A stretch of 64,000 nt of DNA, taken from Limnohabitans sp. 2KL-17. Its GTDB lineage: Bacteria; Pseudomonadota; Gammaproteobacteria; Burkholderiales; Burkholderiaceae_C. The position numbers and the translations under genes are program-made. Positions 18,070-27,379 of this stretch are shown here, piece after piece. Location: assembly GCF_003063415.1 (NCBI RefSeq), contig NZ_NESK01000019.1, positions 22,635 through 86,634 on the forward strand, in the 5' to 3' direction. Positions within the stretch are counted from its first letter, which is position 1. Every line of letters begins with the position of its first letter. The notes below the pieces were generated by a model. It was given only the letters and a program-made list of their open reading frames with translations, did no database searches and was not told the DNA's origin.

Positions 18070-18753
18070 ATGTATTACGAACCTGGCATCACCCCCCATG
18101 GCCTGCCGCACGACCCGTTCAAGTCATGCGTGATCCCGCGTCCCATTGGCTGGATCTCGACCGTTGATGCACAAGGCCGTCACAACCTGGCGCCTTACAG
18201 CCAGTTTCAGAACGTGACATTTGATCCGCCCATCGTCATGTTCAGTGCCAACCAGACCACCCAAGGCGAGCGCAAGGACTCTGTGCGAAACGCCGAACAG
18301 ACCGGTGAATTTGTCTGGAACATGGCCACCTATGAACTGCGCGATGCCGTCAATCTTTCTGCCCAAGAGGTTCCCCCTGGCGTGGACGAATTTGAACTTG
18401 CTGGCCTGGAAAAACTGGCCAGTCGGCTTGTCAAACCCATGCGGGTCAAGGGCTCACCCATACAGTTCGAGTGCGTCTACCTCAACAGCCTTCGCTTTCC
18501 GGGAAAGCCCCCCATGGGCAGTGCCGATGTGGTTTTTGGCCGCGTCGTGGCCATCCACATCGATGACGAGGTCATTGATACCCAAGGCTTGGTGGATGTG
18601 CTCAAGATCCAGCCGCTGGCGCGCATGGGTTACTACGACTACACATTTGTAGACAAGAAATTTCAAATGGTCATTCCTGGTAACAGCAAAGCCTTGTTGG
18701 CGGGTTTGGAAGGGTCTGCGGACAAGGCATTCAAGGCAGCATCGTCCCACTGA
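18070..18753 (+). CDS. Flavin reductase-like (FMN-binding split-barrel) protein
   Basis: A 227-residue protein of the flavin reductase-like family. Typical segments are PFKSCVIPRPIGWISTVDAQGRHNLAPYSQFQNVTFDPP near the N-terminus (given here only as a landmark, about residues 16-55) and FVWNMATYELRDAVN. Members bind FMN and either reduce free flavin for a partner oxygenase or act alone. It lies in the aromatic cluster and might serve an oxygenase or demethylase encoded elsewhere. That partnership is inference. Confidence 0.8.
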   Translation: MYYEPGITPHGLPHDPFKSCVIPRPIGWISTVDAQGRHNLAPYSQFQNVTFDPPIVMFSANQTTQGERKDSVRNAEQTGEFVWNMATYELRDAVNLSAQEVPPGVDEFELAGLEKLASRLVKPMRVKGSPIQFECVYLNSLRFPGKPPMGSADVVFGRVVAIHIDDEVIDTQGLVDVLKIQPLARMGYYDYTFVDKKFQMVIPGNSKALLAGLEGSADKAFKAASSH

Positions 18754-18823
18754 TCCCAACCCAAACCGCCCAAAACACTGATTTTTTAACCCGTTTTCCA
18801 ACCACCCCTTAGAGGAGACAAGC

Positions 18824-19825
18824 ATGAGCAATCGCCGTGAATTCATTCAAACCACTGTCACTACAGCCCTATTTGGCAGCACTGCTTTCCAGCACGTTTG
18901 GGCACAAAGCGGCTTGCCCATCGAGCAAGTCAAAGTGCTCTACGGTTTCCCGCCTGGCAGTTCGGGCGACATTTGCGCCCGACGCGTGGCCGAAAAATTT
19001 GGCGGCACCCCTTACAGCAAAAACTCTGGCGTGATCGACAGCCGTCCGGGTGCTGGGGGACAAATCGCCCTGAATTTGCTGAAAAGCGCGCCAGCCGATG
19101 GCTCGGTGCTGGCCATGACCCCTTTTTCGGCCATTTCGCTTTACCCCCACATTTTCAAAAACCTGCAATACAAGCCCTTTGAAGACTTCACCCCGGTGGG
19201 CACCGCCTCCATGATTCACCACGGCTTTGCCGTGGGCCCCATGGTGCCGGCCAGTGTCAAGAACGTGAAAGACTTTGTGGTCTGGGCCAAAGCCAACCCC
19301 GCGCAAGCGAGCTACGGATCCCCTGCTGCCGGTTCAACACCTCACTTCATTGGCGCCTTGTTGGGCCTGAACCAGAATTTTGAGTTCAAGCATGTTCCCT
19401 ACCGTGGCTCAGTGCCTGGCGTGACCGACGTGGTCGGAGGCCAGATCGCCTGTATGTTCACACCCCACGGTGATTTCATTGCCAACCACAAAGCCGGCAA
19501 AATGCGCCTGCTGGCCACGTCCGGCAAGACCCGTTCGCCTTTTGTTCCTGATGTGGCCACGTTTGCCGAACAAGGCTTTCCGGAATTGACCGTGGAAGAA
19601 TGGTTTGGTTTTTATGCACCCGCCAAAACCCCCGCGAATGTGATCCAGGTCGCCAACGCAGCCATCAACGCTGCCCTGAAAGACAAAGGCGTGCAAGACG
19701 CCTTGACCGTGGTCGGCTTGATTCCCTTTGGCGGCACAACGGCAGACCAACTGAAAAGCTCACAAGTGGAGCTCGAGCGTTGGGGCCCGCTGATCAAGCG
19801 CATCGGCTTCAGCGTCGACTCCTGA
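18824..19825 (+). CDS. Bug-family periplasmic solute-binding protein
   Basis: A 333-residue extracytoplasmic receptor of the tripartite tricarboxylate transporter (Bug) family. A Tat/Sec-like leader starts MSNRREFIQTTVTTALFG, followed by VKVLYGFPPGSSGD and the ligand-loop region SRPGAGGQIALNLLK. AGAGGAGA precedes the start. No TctA/TctB membrane genes are nearby, as is common for Bug proteins in Burkholderiales. Co-location with fcs suggests an aromatic carboxylate ligand, but this is inference. A terminator follows. Confidence 0.88.
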   Translation: MSNRREFIQTTVTTALFGSTAFQHVWAQSGLPIEQVKVLYGFPPGSSGDICARRVAEKFGGTPYSKNSGVIDSRPGAGGQIALNLLKSAPADGSVLAMTPFSAISLYPHIFKNLQYKPFEDFTPVGTASMIHHGFAVGPMVPASVKNVKDFVVWAKANPAQASYGSPAAGSTPHFIGALLGLNQNFEFKHVPYRGSVPGVTDVVGGQIACMFTPHGDFIANHKAGKMRLLATSGKTRSPFVPDVATFAEQGFPELTVEEWFGFYAPAKTPANVIQVANAAINAALKDKGVQDALTVVGLIPFGGTTADQLKSSQVELERWGPLIKRIGFSVDS

Positions 19826-19846
19826 TCTGCCGCTGGGCTGCCACGG

Positions 19847-19879
19847 TCCGGAGCACCCTGACGGCGCTCCGGATTTTTT
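19847..19879 (+). terminator. Rho-independent terminator after the Bug gene
   Basis: TCCGGAGC pairs with GCTCCGGA around an 11-base loop and is followed by six T residues. It separates the Bug gene from the acyl-CoA dehydrogenase, whose start codon lies 18 bases further on, so the latter may be weakly expressed by read-through. Confidence 0.8.
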
Positions 19880-19896
19880 GATTGACTGAACTCGCC

Positions 19897-21485
19897 ATGA
19901 ACACCTACCAGCCCCGCACCGAAGACATGCAGTTTGTGTTGTCCCGCGTTTTGAATGCGCACACCCAACTGAAAGCCCTGCCCGCCTTTGCCGAGGTAGA
20001 CGCGAATCTGATGCAGCAAGTGCTGGACGAGGCGGGCAAGTTCGTGAGCGAAGTCATCGCCCCCCTCAACCGAGATGGCGACGAAATCGGGGCCCAATGG
20101 AAAGATGGCGCAGTCACCATGCCGCCAGGCTTCAAGAAGGCTTACCAGTCCTTCTGCACGGTGCATACGAATGCATCAAGCACCACGCCAGTGATGAACT
20201 CAAAGCGCAATACCTCGACAAAGTGGCCAGCGGCGAATGGCTGGCCACGATGTGCATGACCGAGCCACACGCAGGCTCCGACCTGGGCCTGGCCCGCACC
20301 AAGGCTGTCCCCATGCCCGACGGCCGCTATGCGGTCAGTGGCACCAAAATTTTCATCTCGGGTGGCGACCACGACCTGACCGACAACATCGTTCACTTGG
20401 TGCTGGCGCGTTTGCCCGATGCGCCCCCCGGCCCCAAAGGCCTGTCACTGTTTCTGGTCCCCAAGTTTTACCCGGACGGCACAAGAAGCCGCGTGCACTG
20501 CGACCGGATCGAAGAGAAAATGGGCCTGCACGGCAGTCCCACTTGCGTGATGCGTTTTGACGAAGCCTTGTGTGCCATCGTGGGCGAGCCTGGCAAAGGC
20601 CTGGGCGCCATGTTTGTGATGATGAACGCAGCCCGCCTGCATGTGGCCCTGCAAGGCATTGGCCTTTTGGATGCGGCCTGGCAAAAGGCCGATGCCTATG
20701 CGCAAGAGCGACGCCAGATGCGGGCGCCTGGCAAAGGCAAATCGGCAGGTGAGGCCGACCTGATCGGCGAGCACCCAGCCATGCGCCGCATCCTGGACAC
20801 ACAACGCGCCTGGGTCGATGCGGGTCGCGTGTTGGCCTACCGCACAGCGCTCGAACTCGACTTGATCAAGCACAGTCCTGATGCCGACAAACAGGCCGCC
20901 GCCCAGCGCTGGTGCGCGCTGGTCACACCAGTGATGAAATCGGTCTTCACCCACCAGGCCTTTCATGGCGGCAGTGATTGTCTGCAGGTGTTCGGTGGCC
21001 ACGGCTATGTGCGCGAGTGGGGCATTGAGCAAATCGTGCGCGATGCGCGTGTGGCCATGATTTACGAAGGCACCAACGAAATTCAGGCGATCGACCTGCT
21101 GGTTCGCAAAATACTGCCCGACGGCGGTGCAGGCATGTATGCCCTGCTGGACACTGTCCAAGCCGACTTGCCAGATAAGCACAAAGCCAGCACACAGGCG
21201 CACGCTCGCATTCAGACGCTCCGCGCTGTGACAGCGCAGGTCGTCAAGACCGCACCGCAAGACGCGGCGCTGGCGTTTCGCGTCGCCGACGACTACCTGC
21301 GTGCCGTGGCACTGGTGCTGATGGACTGGGCCTGGTTGCGCATCGAAGCCGGTATCGAAGCCGACACACCCAATGCTGACACCCGCTGGCGTGCCCCGGC
21401 CAAAGCCCTGCGCGACTGGGTGCTGCCCGAGTTCCAGATGCGCACCTTCATCATCGTGTCGCAGTGCGCCGCTGTGGCCACATAA
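19897..21485 (+). pseudogene. Acyl-CoA dehydrogenase with an internal deletion and frame change
   Basis: The first frame encodes a normal N-terminus (MNTYQPRTEDMQFVLSRVLN to GFKKAYQSF). A different frame then resumes at about LLHGAYECIKHHASDELK and continues to a complete C-terminus with GGHGYVREWGIEQIVRDARV and YEGTNEIQ. Compared with the intact paralogue at 39947-41737, roughly 43-45 residues covering the WQGL..FGGQGLP region and the following helix are missing at about 20148-20153. The missing length and frame change are mutually consistent with a deletion near 130 bases. Without that region the FAD/substrate pocket is incomplete, so the gene is probably dead, or the read assembly lost a piece. 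Confidence 0.8.
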
Positions 21486-21495
21486 TCACGCTGCC

Positions 21496-22089
21496 ATGCC
21501 TAAAACCAAAACCCCAGCGCCCGGCACAGGCGAGCTGAAAAAACCAAAAGTGCCGGTCAAAGTGCCAGCCCGTCTGGTCAAGGGTGCTGCCAAGGGTCTG
21601 ACTGCTAAAAATCCAGTCAAAGTTTCCACCAGCCCACCCAAAGACAAGCCGTCGACGGCCATCGACAAGGTGGACACCAGCTTCCTGCAAACCCTGATGG
21701 GCTACAACGCTCGCCGGGCGGCACTGAGCATCATCGAGTTGTTTCTGGAGCGCCTCGCGCCCTATGGGCTCAAGCCGGTGGATTTTTCTGTCATGTCCAC
21801 CATCCAGCACAACCCCGGCGTGACCTCCCGGCAACTTTGTGCGACCCTCAACCTGCTGCCCCCCAACCTGGTGGGCCTGATCCAGTCACTGGAATCCCGC
21901 GGTCTGATTGAGCGCAAACCCCACCCCCACGATGGACGGGCGGTCGGTTTGCATGCCTCCCCAAAGGGCCAGGCCCTGATGGTGCAAGCCGAGCAAGCCG
22001 CCAGCGAGCTGGAAATCGAGAAAACTGCCAAGCTCACGCCCTCTCAACGCCAAACCCTGCTAACGCTGCTGCAAAAAATTTACCTTTGA
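21496..22089 (+). CDS. MarR family transcriptional regulator with Lys-rich N-terminal tail
   Basis: A 197-residue regulator. The first 55 or so residues are a low-complexity Lys/Pro/Ala tail (KKPKVPVKVPARLVKG), unusual for MarR proteins. The MarR core follows: a dimerisation helix, then the winged helix with SVMSTIQHNPGVTSRQLCATL and NLVGLIQSLESRGLIERK, and the wing DGRAVGLHASPKG. It closes the catabolic cluster and is the best local candidate to act on the palindromes at 12753-12788. Its 3' end overlaps the convergent OmpA-like gene by 10 bases. Confidence 0.85.
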   Translation: MPKTKTPAPGTGELKKPKVPVKVPARLVKGAAKGLTAKNPVKVSTSPPKDKPSTAIDKVDTSFLQTLMGYNARRAALSIIELFLERLAPYGLKPVDFSVMSTIQHNPGVTSRQLCATLNLLPPNLVGLIQSLESRGLIERKPHPHDGRAVGLHASPKGQALMVQAEQAASELEIEKTAKLTPSQRQTLLTLLQKIYL

Positions 22090-22727
22090 CTTCGCTCGGC
22101 CAAAAAGATGTCTATGCGGCGGTTGCGTGCCCGGCCAGCTTCTGTGGCGTTGTCGGCAATGGGTTCGCGTGAACCGCGTCCATCAATCGCGATGCGGCTG
22201 CTGCTCACGCCGCAAGAGACCAAATAATCACGCGCACTTTGGGCGCGGTTGACCGACAAGGGGTTGTTGATGGCATCGCTGCCAGTGTTGTCGGTGTGGC
22301 CCACGATGCGCACTTCCATGCCGGGCTGCTGACCCAAGCCTTGGGCGAACTGGTCCAGGATCGGGCGCAAATTCGGCTTGATGTCAGACCGCCCCGTGTC
22401 AAAAGAAATGTCATTCGGGATGCTCAGCTTGAGCTGGTTGTCTGCGGTTTGGGTGACCACCGTGCCCGTGCCCGCTGTGGCGGTTTCCATGGCGCGCTTT
22501 TTGTCTTCCATGTTTTTGGACCAGACATAGCCGCCCAAAGCTCCCAGGCCCGCGCCAATGGCAGTGGATTGGCTGTCGCGCCCCAATATCTGACCGGCCA
22601 CCGCACCAATCAAGGCGCCCGTACCTGCGGCTTTTTGCTCTGGTGTGGCGGTGGCGCAACCCGTGAGCAATATGGCCAGAGCACTGGTCCAACTGCCAGC
22701 AGCTTTGAATGCATGACTTGTCTTCAT
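22080..22727 (-). CDS. OmpA-family outer membrane lipoprotein
   Basis: A 215-residue lipoprotein: signal peptide ending in the lipobox LLTGCA (Cys near residue 24), a Gly-rich glycine-zipper segment (GTGALIGAVAGQILGRD, GAGLGALGGYVW), and a C-terminal OmpA peptidoglycan-binding domain with VRIVGHTDNTGSD and RARNRRIDIFL. It probably tethers the outer membrane to peptidoglycan, as in the YiaD type. The ATG at 22727 follows AAGGATC; the longer frame upstream carries no signal sequence. Confidence 0.88.
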   Translation of the reverse strand: MKTSHAFKAAGSWTSALAILLTGCATATPEQKAAGTGALIGAVAGQILGRDSQSTAIGAGLGALGGYVWSKNMEDKKRAMETATAGTGTVVTQTADNQLKLSIPNDISFDTGRSDIKPNLRPILDQFAQGLGQQPGMEVRIVGHTDNTGSDAINNPLSVNRAQSARDYLVSCGVSSSRIAIDGRGSREPIADNATEAGRARNRRIDIFLAERSQR

Positions 22728-22916
22728 CTGAAAGATCCTTTGGTTCATGCAAACCACTCTAATGTCGATGCTCAGGCGTATCGGTGCGGTAACGCACCCG
22801 CTTGCAGCCCATGGCATTTGATGTCGCCAGCAGGCAGAATTTGCAGGCCTGTCCGAGACATCCATGGCTTTGGCCTTCTGGCAAGATATTCACATTGATA
22901 AACAACAAAATCGACC

Positions 22917-24089
22917 ATGAACGCCACCACCTTGCCCCAGCCTTGCGACCATGCCCCTTTGATCGGTCGCGTATGGCAACCCAACACGGGGCCAGTCCTG
23001 GTCGCGGTCACGCCCGAAGCGGTTCTTGACCTGTCCCCTTTGGCGGCAACTTGCAGCGACTTGCTGGAACAAGACCAGGTGGCCGTTCGCGTTCAACAGT
23101 TCATGGCATCCGGCCAGGCCCATCGGCTGGGCGACACGGCCGCGATCCTGGTCAACAGCACCGAAACTGACCGTGACCCCGCGTTGCCATGGTTCATGGC
23201 ACCCTGCGATTTACAAGCTATCAAAGCTGCAGGTGTGACTTTTGTGGCCAGCATGCTTGAGCGCGTGATCGAAGAACAAGCCCGGGGCGATGCCAGCCGG
23301 GCCGAGGCCGTGCGGCAGGCGGTGGTGGCCGTGATCGGTGACAACTTGCGCAGCGTGGTCCCTGGTTCGCCCGAATCAGTCAAACTCAAAGAGGTGCTGC
23401 TGGCCCAAGGCATGTGGTCTCAGTATCTTGAAGTCGGGATCGGGCCGGATGCTGAGATCTTCACCAAAGCGCAGCCCATGAGCGCTGTGGGCACCGGGGC
23501 CATGGTTGGCATCCACCCAGGCAGCCAGTGGAACAACCCCGAGCCCGAAATTGTGCTGGCGGCCAATTCGCGCGGCGAAGTGGTGGGCGCAACCCTGGGC
23601 AACGATGTGAACCTGCGCGACTTTGAAGGCCGCAGCGCTTTGCTGTTGGGCAAGGCCAAGGACAACAACGCCAGTTGCGCCATTGGCCCTTTCATTCGCC
23701 TGTTTGACGCGCACTTTGGCATCGACGATGTCCGCCAATGTGAACTGAGTCTGAAAGTTCAAGGCCCCGAGGGTTTTGTCATGCAAGGCAGCAGTTCCCT
23801 GTCGCAAATCAGCCGGGATCCGCTGGACCTGGTCGGGCAAGCCATGGGCAAATACCACCAATACCCCGACGGCATGATGCTGTTTCTGGGCACCATGTTC
23901 GCCCCCACCCAAGACCGCCACGGCCCAGGCCAGGGCTTCACGCATGTGGCGGGCGATGTGGTCAGCGTCTCAACCCCTCTGCTGGGCACCTTGGTCAACC
24001 AGGTCACCACCTCCGACCAAGCCAAGCCTTGGACATATGGCGCGCGTGCCCTGATGCGCGACTTGGCACGCCGGGGGCTTTTGGCCTGA
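22917..24089 (+). CDS. Fumarylacetoacetate hydrolase-family protein
   Basis: A 390-residue member of the FAH superfamily, which cleaves or dehydrates beta-diketo or 2-keto-3-deoxy acids with a divalent metal. The C-terminal FAH core contains NNPEPEIVLAANSRGEVVG, LGNDVNLRDFEGRS and a late GDVVSVSTPLLGTLVNQV. The long N-terminal part makes it larger than the 220-280 residue hydratase types. The substrate cannot be told from sequence; sugar-acid and aromatic pathways are both possible. It is a single gene, not obviously in an operon. Confidence 0.8.
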   Translation: MNATTLPQPCDHAPLIGRVWQPNTGPVLVAVTPEAVLDLSPLAATCSDLLEQDQVAVRVQQFMASGQAHRLGDTAAILVNSTETDRDPALPWFMAPCDLQAIKAAGVTFVASMLERVIEEQARGDASRAEAVRQAVVAVIGDNLRSVVPGSPESVKLKEVLLAQGMWSQYLEVGIGPDAEIFTKAQPMSAVGTGAMVGIHPGSQWNNPEPEIVLAANSRGEVVGATLGNDVNLRDFEGRSALLLGKAKDNNASCAIGPFIRLFDAHFGIDDVRQCELSLKVQGPEGFVMQGSSSLSQISRDPLDLVGQAMGKYHQYPDGMMLFLGTMFAPTQDRHGPGQGFTHVAGDVVSVSTPLLGTLVNQVTTSDQAKPWTYGARALMRDLARRGLLA

Positions 24090-24213
24090 TCAACGACTCG
24101 CGCATCAGCCAGCCCCATGGCGCCCGGCCCTCTGTGCTGGCATAATTTTGGGTTTTCTACACCCGGGTTTGCCACATGGCTGCCCCGGGCCACTTCCTCC
24201 TGAAAGCTCACCC

Positions 24214-24564
24214 ATGAACACGACACCCTCCGGCCTGCAATACGAAGACACCGTTGTGGGCGAAGGCGCAGAAGCCACCCCAGGTCAAGACGTGACGGTG
24301 CACTACACCGGCTGGCTCTACAACGAAGGGGGGCAAGGCGCCAAGTTCGACTCCAGCCGTGACCGCCGCGATCCCTTTGTGTTCGGTCTGGGCGCTGGCA
24401 TGGTCATCAAGGGCTGGGACGAAGGTGTTGCCGGCATGAAGGTGGGCGGTCAGCGCACCCTGATCATCCCCTCCGAGCTGGGTTATGGCGCCCGCGGCGC
24501 TGGCGGCGTGATTCCAGCCAACGCCACCTTGAAGTTCGACGTGGAATTGCTGGCCCTGAGCTGA
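24214..24564 (+). CDS. FKBP-type peptidyl-prolyl cis-trans isomerase
   Basis: A 116-residue single FKBP domain without a signal peptide, so cytoplasmic. The motif order is VTVHYTGWLY, KFDSSRDRRDPFVFGLGAG, VIKGWDEGVAGMKVGG and LGYGARGAGGVIPANATLKF, all key active-site residues of the family. It assists protein folding at prolyl bonds. The ATG at 24214 gives the usual short N-terminus. A strong terminator follows, separating it from the heat-shock cluster. Confidence 0.92.
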   Translation: MNTTPSGLQYEDTVVGEGAEATPGQDVTVHYTGWLYNEGGQGAKFDSSRDRRDPFVFGLGAGMVIKGWDEGVAGMKVGGQRTLIIPSELGYGARGAGGVIPANATLKFDVELLALS

Positions 24565-24590
24565 GCCTGTCGCTTACCCCCTGGACTCTG

Positions 24591-24613
24591 CCCGCCACTC
24601 TGGCGGGTTTTTT
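24591..24613 (+). terminator. Rho-independent terminator after the FKBP gene
   Basis: CCCGCCA and TGGCGGG pair around a 3-base loop and are followed by a run of T residues. It ends the FKBP transcript just before the sigma-32-like promoter of grpE. Confidence 0.9.
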
Positions 24614-24621
24614 CTTGACCT

Positions 24622-24647
24622 CTTGAAGCCTGAGACAACGCCCCTAT
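24622..24647 (+). promoter_or_regulatory. Sigma-32 heat-shock promoter upstream of grpE
   Basis: CTTGAA and CCCCTAT are separated by 13 bases, a close match to the sigma-32 consensus (CTTGAA, 11-16 bases, CCCCATnT). It lies about 37 bases before the grpE ATG and fits the heat-inducible grpE-dnaK-dnaJ genes downstream. Confidence 0.8.
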
Positions 24648-24683
24648 TTAATGGGGGTATTCATTTTTTTCCGGACATTGTTC

Positions 24684-25241
24684 ATGTCAGAAGCCACACA
24701 AAACCCCAATAACAGCCCCTTGAGCAACGAAGAACTGGCCGCTGAAGCCACAAATTCGGCCTCCTCCCCCCCTGACCTGCTGGGTGATGCCCAAGCTGAA
24801 CTGGCCAATCTGAAGGCGCAAAACGCCGATCTGGCCGATCAATTCCTGCGTGCCCAGGCCGATGTGCAAAACGCTCGCCGCCGAGCCGATGATGAAATCG
24901 CCAAGGCCCGCAAGTTCGCCGTCGAAGGATTTGCAGACAGCCTGTTGCCCGTTCTGGACAGCCTGGAAGCCGGGCTGGCCATCCCAAACGTCACCATCGA
25001 GCAAATCCGGGAAGGGTCTGAAGCCACCTTGCGCCAACTCAAAAGTGCCATGGAACGCAACAAAGTGCTCGAAATAGCCCCCCCTGCCGGAACCAAGTTC
25101 GACCCACACCACCACCAAGCCATCAGCGTGGTGCCCGCCGAACAGGAGGCCAACACCGTGGTATCGGTGCTGCAAAAGGGCTACTCCATCGCTGACCGCG
25201 TGCTTCGCCCTGCTTTGGTGACGGTCACAGCCCCCAAGTAA
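24684..25241 (+). CDS. grpE: Nucleotide exchange factor GrpE
   Basis: A 185-residue cochaperone that releases ADP from DnaK. An acidic disordered N-terminus is followed by a long coiled coil (about residues 35-80, [21 protein letters not shown]) and the beta domain with [14 protein letters not shown] and [19 protein letters not shown]. It is the first gene of the heat-shock cluster, about 107 bases before dnaK. The ATG at 24684 is chosen for typical length. Confidence 0.95.
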   Translation: MSEATQNPNNSPLSNEELAAEATNSASSPPDLLGDAQAELANLKAQNADLADQFLRAQADVQNARRRADDEIAKARKFAVEGFADSLLPVLDSLEAGLAIPNVTIEQIREGSEATLRQLKSAMERNKVLEIAPPAGTKFDPHHHQAISVVPAEQEANTVVSVLQKGYSIADRVLRPALVTVTAPK

Positions 25242-25348
25242 GCACAGGCTTTCACCTAAAACCTTTTTTGGAGCAGGGGGACTTGAAAAGTTTCCCCACT
25301 GCCCCACTTGCGAATCATCTGCATTTCAATCAATTTCGGAGTATAAAA

Positions 25349-27277
25349 ATGGGAAGAATCATCGGTATTGACTTGGGCACCACCAACTCGTGCGTGGCCA
25401 TCATGGAAGGCAACACGACCAAAGTGATCGAAAACGCCGAAGGCGCTCGCACCACCCCGTCGATCATTGCGTACCAAGAAGACGGCGAAATCCTGGTCGG
25501 CGCTTCGGCCAAGCGCCAGGCCGTCACAAACCCCCGGAACACTCTTTACGCAGTCAAGCGCCTGATCGGTCGTAAGTTCGCAGAAAAAGAAGTCCAAAAA
25601 GACATCGACCTGATGCCTTACACCATCGCCAAAGCCGACAACGGCGACGCCTGGGTGGAAGTGCGTGGTCAAAAACTGGCCCCTCCTCAGATCAGCGCCG
25701 AGATCCTGCGCAAGATGAAGAAAACCGCCGAAGACTACCTCGGCGAAGAAGTGACCGAGGCCGTGATCACGGTGCCCGCTTACTTCAACGATGCGCAGCG
25801 CCAAGCCACCAAAGACGCGGGCCGGATTGCTGGCTTGGACGTCAAACGCATCATCAACGAACCCACGGCTGCTGCCTTGGCGTTCGGTCTGGATAAAACC
25901 GAAAAAGGCGATCGCAAGATTGCCGTGTATGACCTGGGTGGCGGCACTTTCGACGTGTCCATCATCGAAATCGCCGACATCGATGGTGAAAAGCAGTTCG
26001 AAGTGCTTTCAACCAACGGCGACACGTTTCTGGGCGGCGAAGACTTCGACCAGCGCATCATCGACTTCATCATCACCGAGTTCAAAAAAGAATCCGGCGT
26101 TGATCTGGCCAAAGACGTGCTGGCTCTGCAGCGTCTGAAAGAGTCTGCAGAAAAAGCCAAGATCGAATTGTCTAGCTCGGCCTCGACCGACATCAACCTG
26201 CCGTACATCACGGCAGATGCCACAGGCCCCAAGCACCTGAACATCAAGCTGACCCGCGCCAAGTTGGAGCAGTTGGTAGAAGAGCTGATCGAGCGCACCA
26301 TTGCCCCTTGCCGTACAGCGATCAAGGACGCAGGTGTGTCGGTTGGCGACATCGACGACATCATTCTGGTCGGTGGCATGTCACGCATGCCCAAAGTGCA
26401 AGAAAAGGTCAAAGAGTTTTTTGGCAAAGAGCCACGCAAGGATGTGAACCCCGATGAAGCCGTGGCCGTTGGCGCAGCGATTCAGGGCCAGGTTTTGTCG
26501 GGCGATCGCACCGACGTGCTGCTGCTTGATGTGACCCCCCTGTCATTGGGCATTGAAACCATGGGCGGTGTCATGACCAAGATGATCACCAAGAACACCA
26601 CCATCCCGACCAAGTTTGCACAGACCTTCTCGACCGCAGAGGACAACCAGCCGGCAGTGACGATCAAGGTGTTCCAGGGTGAGCGTGAGATCGCCAGCGG
26701 CAACAAAGCATTGGGTGAATTCAACCTCGAAGGCATCCCACCATCACCGCGCGGTACACCGCAAATCGAAGTGTCTTTTGACATTGATGCCAACGGCATC
26801 TTGCACGTGGGTGCCAAAGACAAAGGCACCGGCAAAGAAAACAAGATCACGATCAAGGCCAACTCGGGCTTGTCTGAAGCCGAAATTCAGCAAATGGTAA
26901 AAGACGCCGAGCTGAACGCCGAAGAAGACAAGAAAAAGCTGGCGTTGGTACAAGCTCGCAACGCCGGTGAAGCTGCTGTCCACAGTGTCAGGAAAAGCCT
27001 GACCGAGCATGGCGACAAGATCGAAGCGGCTGAAAAAGAAGCGATCGAAGCAGCCGCCAAATCACTGGAAGAAGCTTTGAAGGGCGAGGACAAAGACGCC
27101 ATCGAAGCCAAAACCGAAGCTCTGATGACGGCCAGCCAAAAGCTGGGCGAAAAAGTCTATGCCGACATGCAAGCGCAGCAAGCTGCTGCGGGCGCAGCCG
27201 CTGGCGGTGCCGCCGAGGCCAAACCACAAGACGACAACGTGGTGGACGCTGAGGTCAAGGAAGTCAAAAAGGGCTAA
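25349..27277 (+). CDS. dnaK: Molecular chaperone DnaK (Hsp70)
   Basis: A 642-residue Hsp70. The nucleotide-binding domain starts [18 protein letters not shown], with [17 protein letters not shown] and [12 protein letters not shown]; the linker [15 protein letters not shown] precedes the substrate domain; an Ala-rich C-terminal lid segment ends in EVKEVKKG. It folds and protects cytosolic proteins with DnaJ and GrpE. GGAG lies about 10 bases before the ATG; the longer open frame upstream is leader sequence. Confidence 0.97.
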   Translation: MGRIIGIDLGTTNSCVAIMEGNTTKVIENAEGARTTPSIIAYQEDGEILVGASAKRQAVTNPRNTLYAVKRLIGRKFAEKEVQKDIDLMPYTIAKADNGDAWVEVRGQKLAPPQISAEILRKMKKTAEDYLGEEVTEAVITVPAYFNDAQRQATKDAGRIAGLDVKRIINEPTAAALAFGLDKTEKGDRKIAVYDLGGGTFDVSIIEIADIDGEKQFEVLSTNGDTFLGGEDFDQRIIDFIITEFKKESGVDLAKDVLALQRLKESAEKAKIELSSSASTDINLPYITADATGPKHLNIKLTRAKLEQLVEELIERTIAPCRTAIKDAGVSVGDIDDIILVGGMSRMPKVQEKVKEFFGKEPRKDVNPDEAVAVGAAIQGQVLSGDRTDVLLLDVTPLSLGIETMGGVMTKMITKNTTIPTKFAQTFSTAEDNQPAVTIKVFQGEREIASGNKALGEFNLEGIPPSPRGTPQIEVSFDIDANGILHVGAKDKGTGKENKITIKANSGLSEAEIQQMVKDAELNAEEDKKKLALVQARNAGEAAVHSVRKSLTEHGDKIEAAEKEAIEAAAKSLEEALKGEDKDAIEAKTEALMTASQKLGEKVYADMQAQQAAAGAAAGGAAEAKPQDDNVVDAEVKEVKKG

Positions 27278-27289
27278 TACCCCACCCCT

Positions 27290-27353
27290 CTGCGGGTTTC
27301 CCGCAGTCCCGCCGCGCAAGCTGATTCAGGTGACTGAATTGCCTTCGCGGCGT
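27290..27353 (+). other. Paired hairpins in the dnaK-dnaJ intergenic leader
   Basis: CTGCGGG/CCCGCAG form a perfect hairpin at 27290-27306. A second, larger structure follows, in which CGCCGCG pairs with CGCGGCG and encloses an inner ATTCAG/CTGAAT stem. No long T run follows. Such structures between dnaK and dnaJ may lower dnaJ expression relative to dnaK or guide RNA processing; this is inferred from position. Confidence 0.45.
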
Positions 27354-27379
27354 TCTTGTTCTAACGGTTGGATTGCCCC

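Noticed and set aside
25349..27277. Short antisense open frames across dnaK
   Set aside because: Ser/Pro-rich shadows of a conserved gene, with no start signals.
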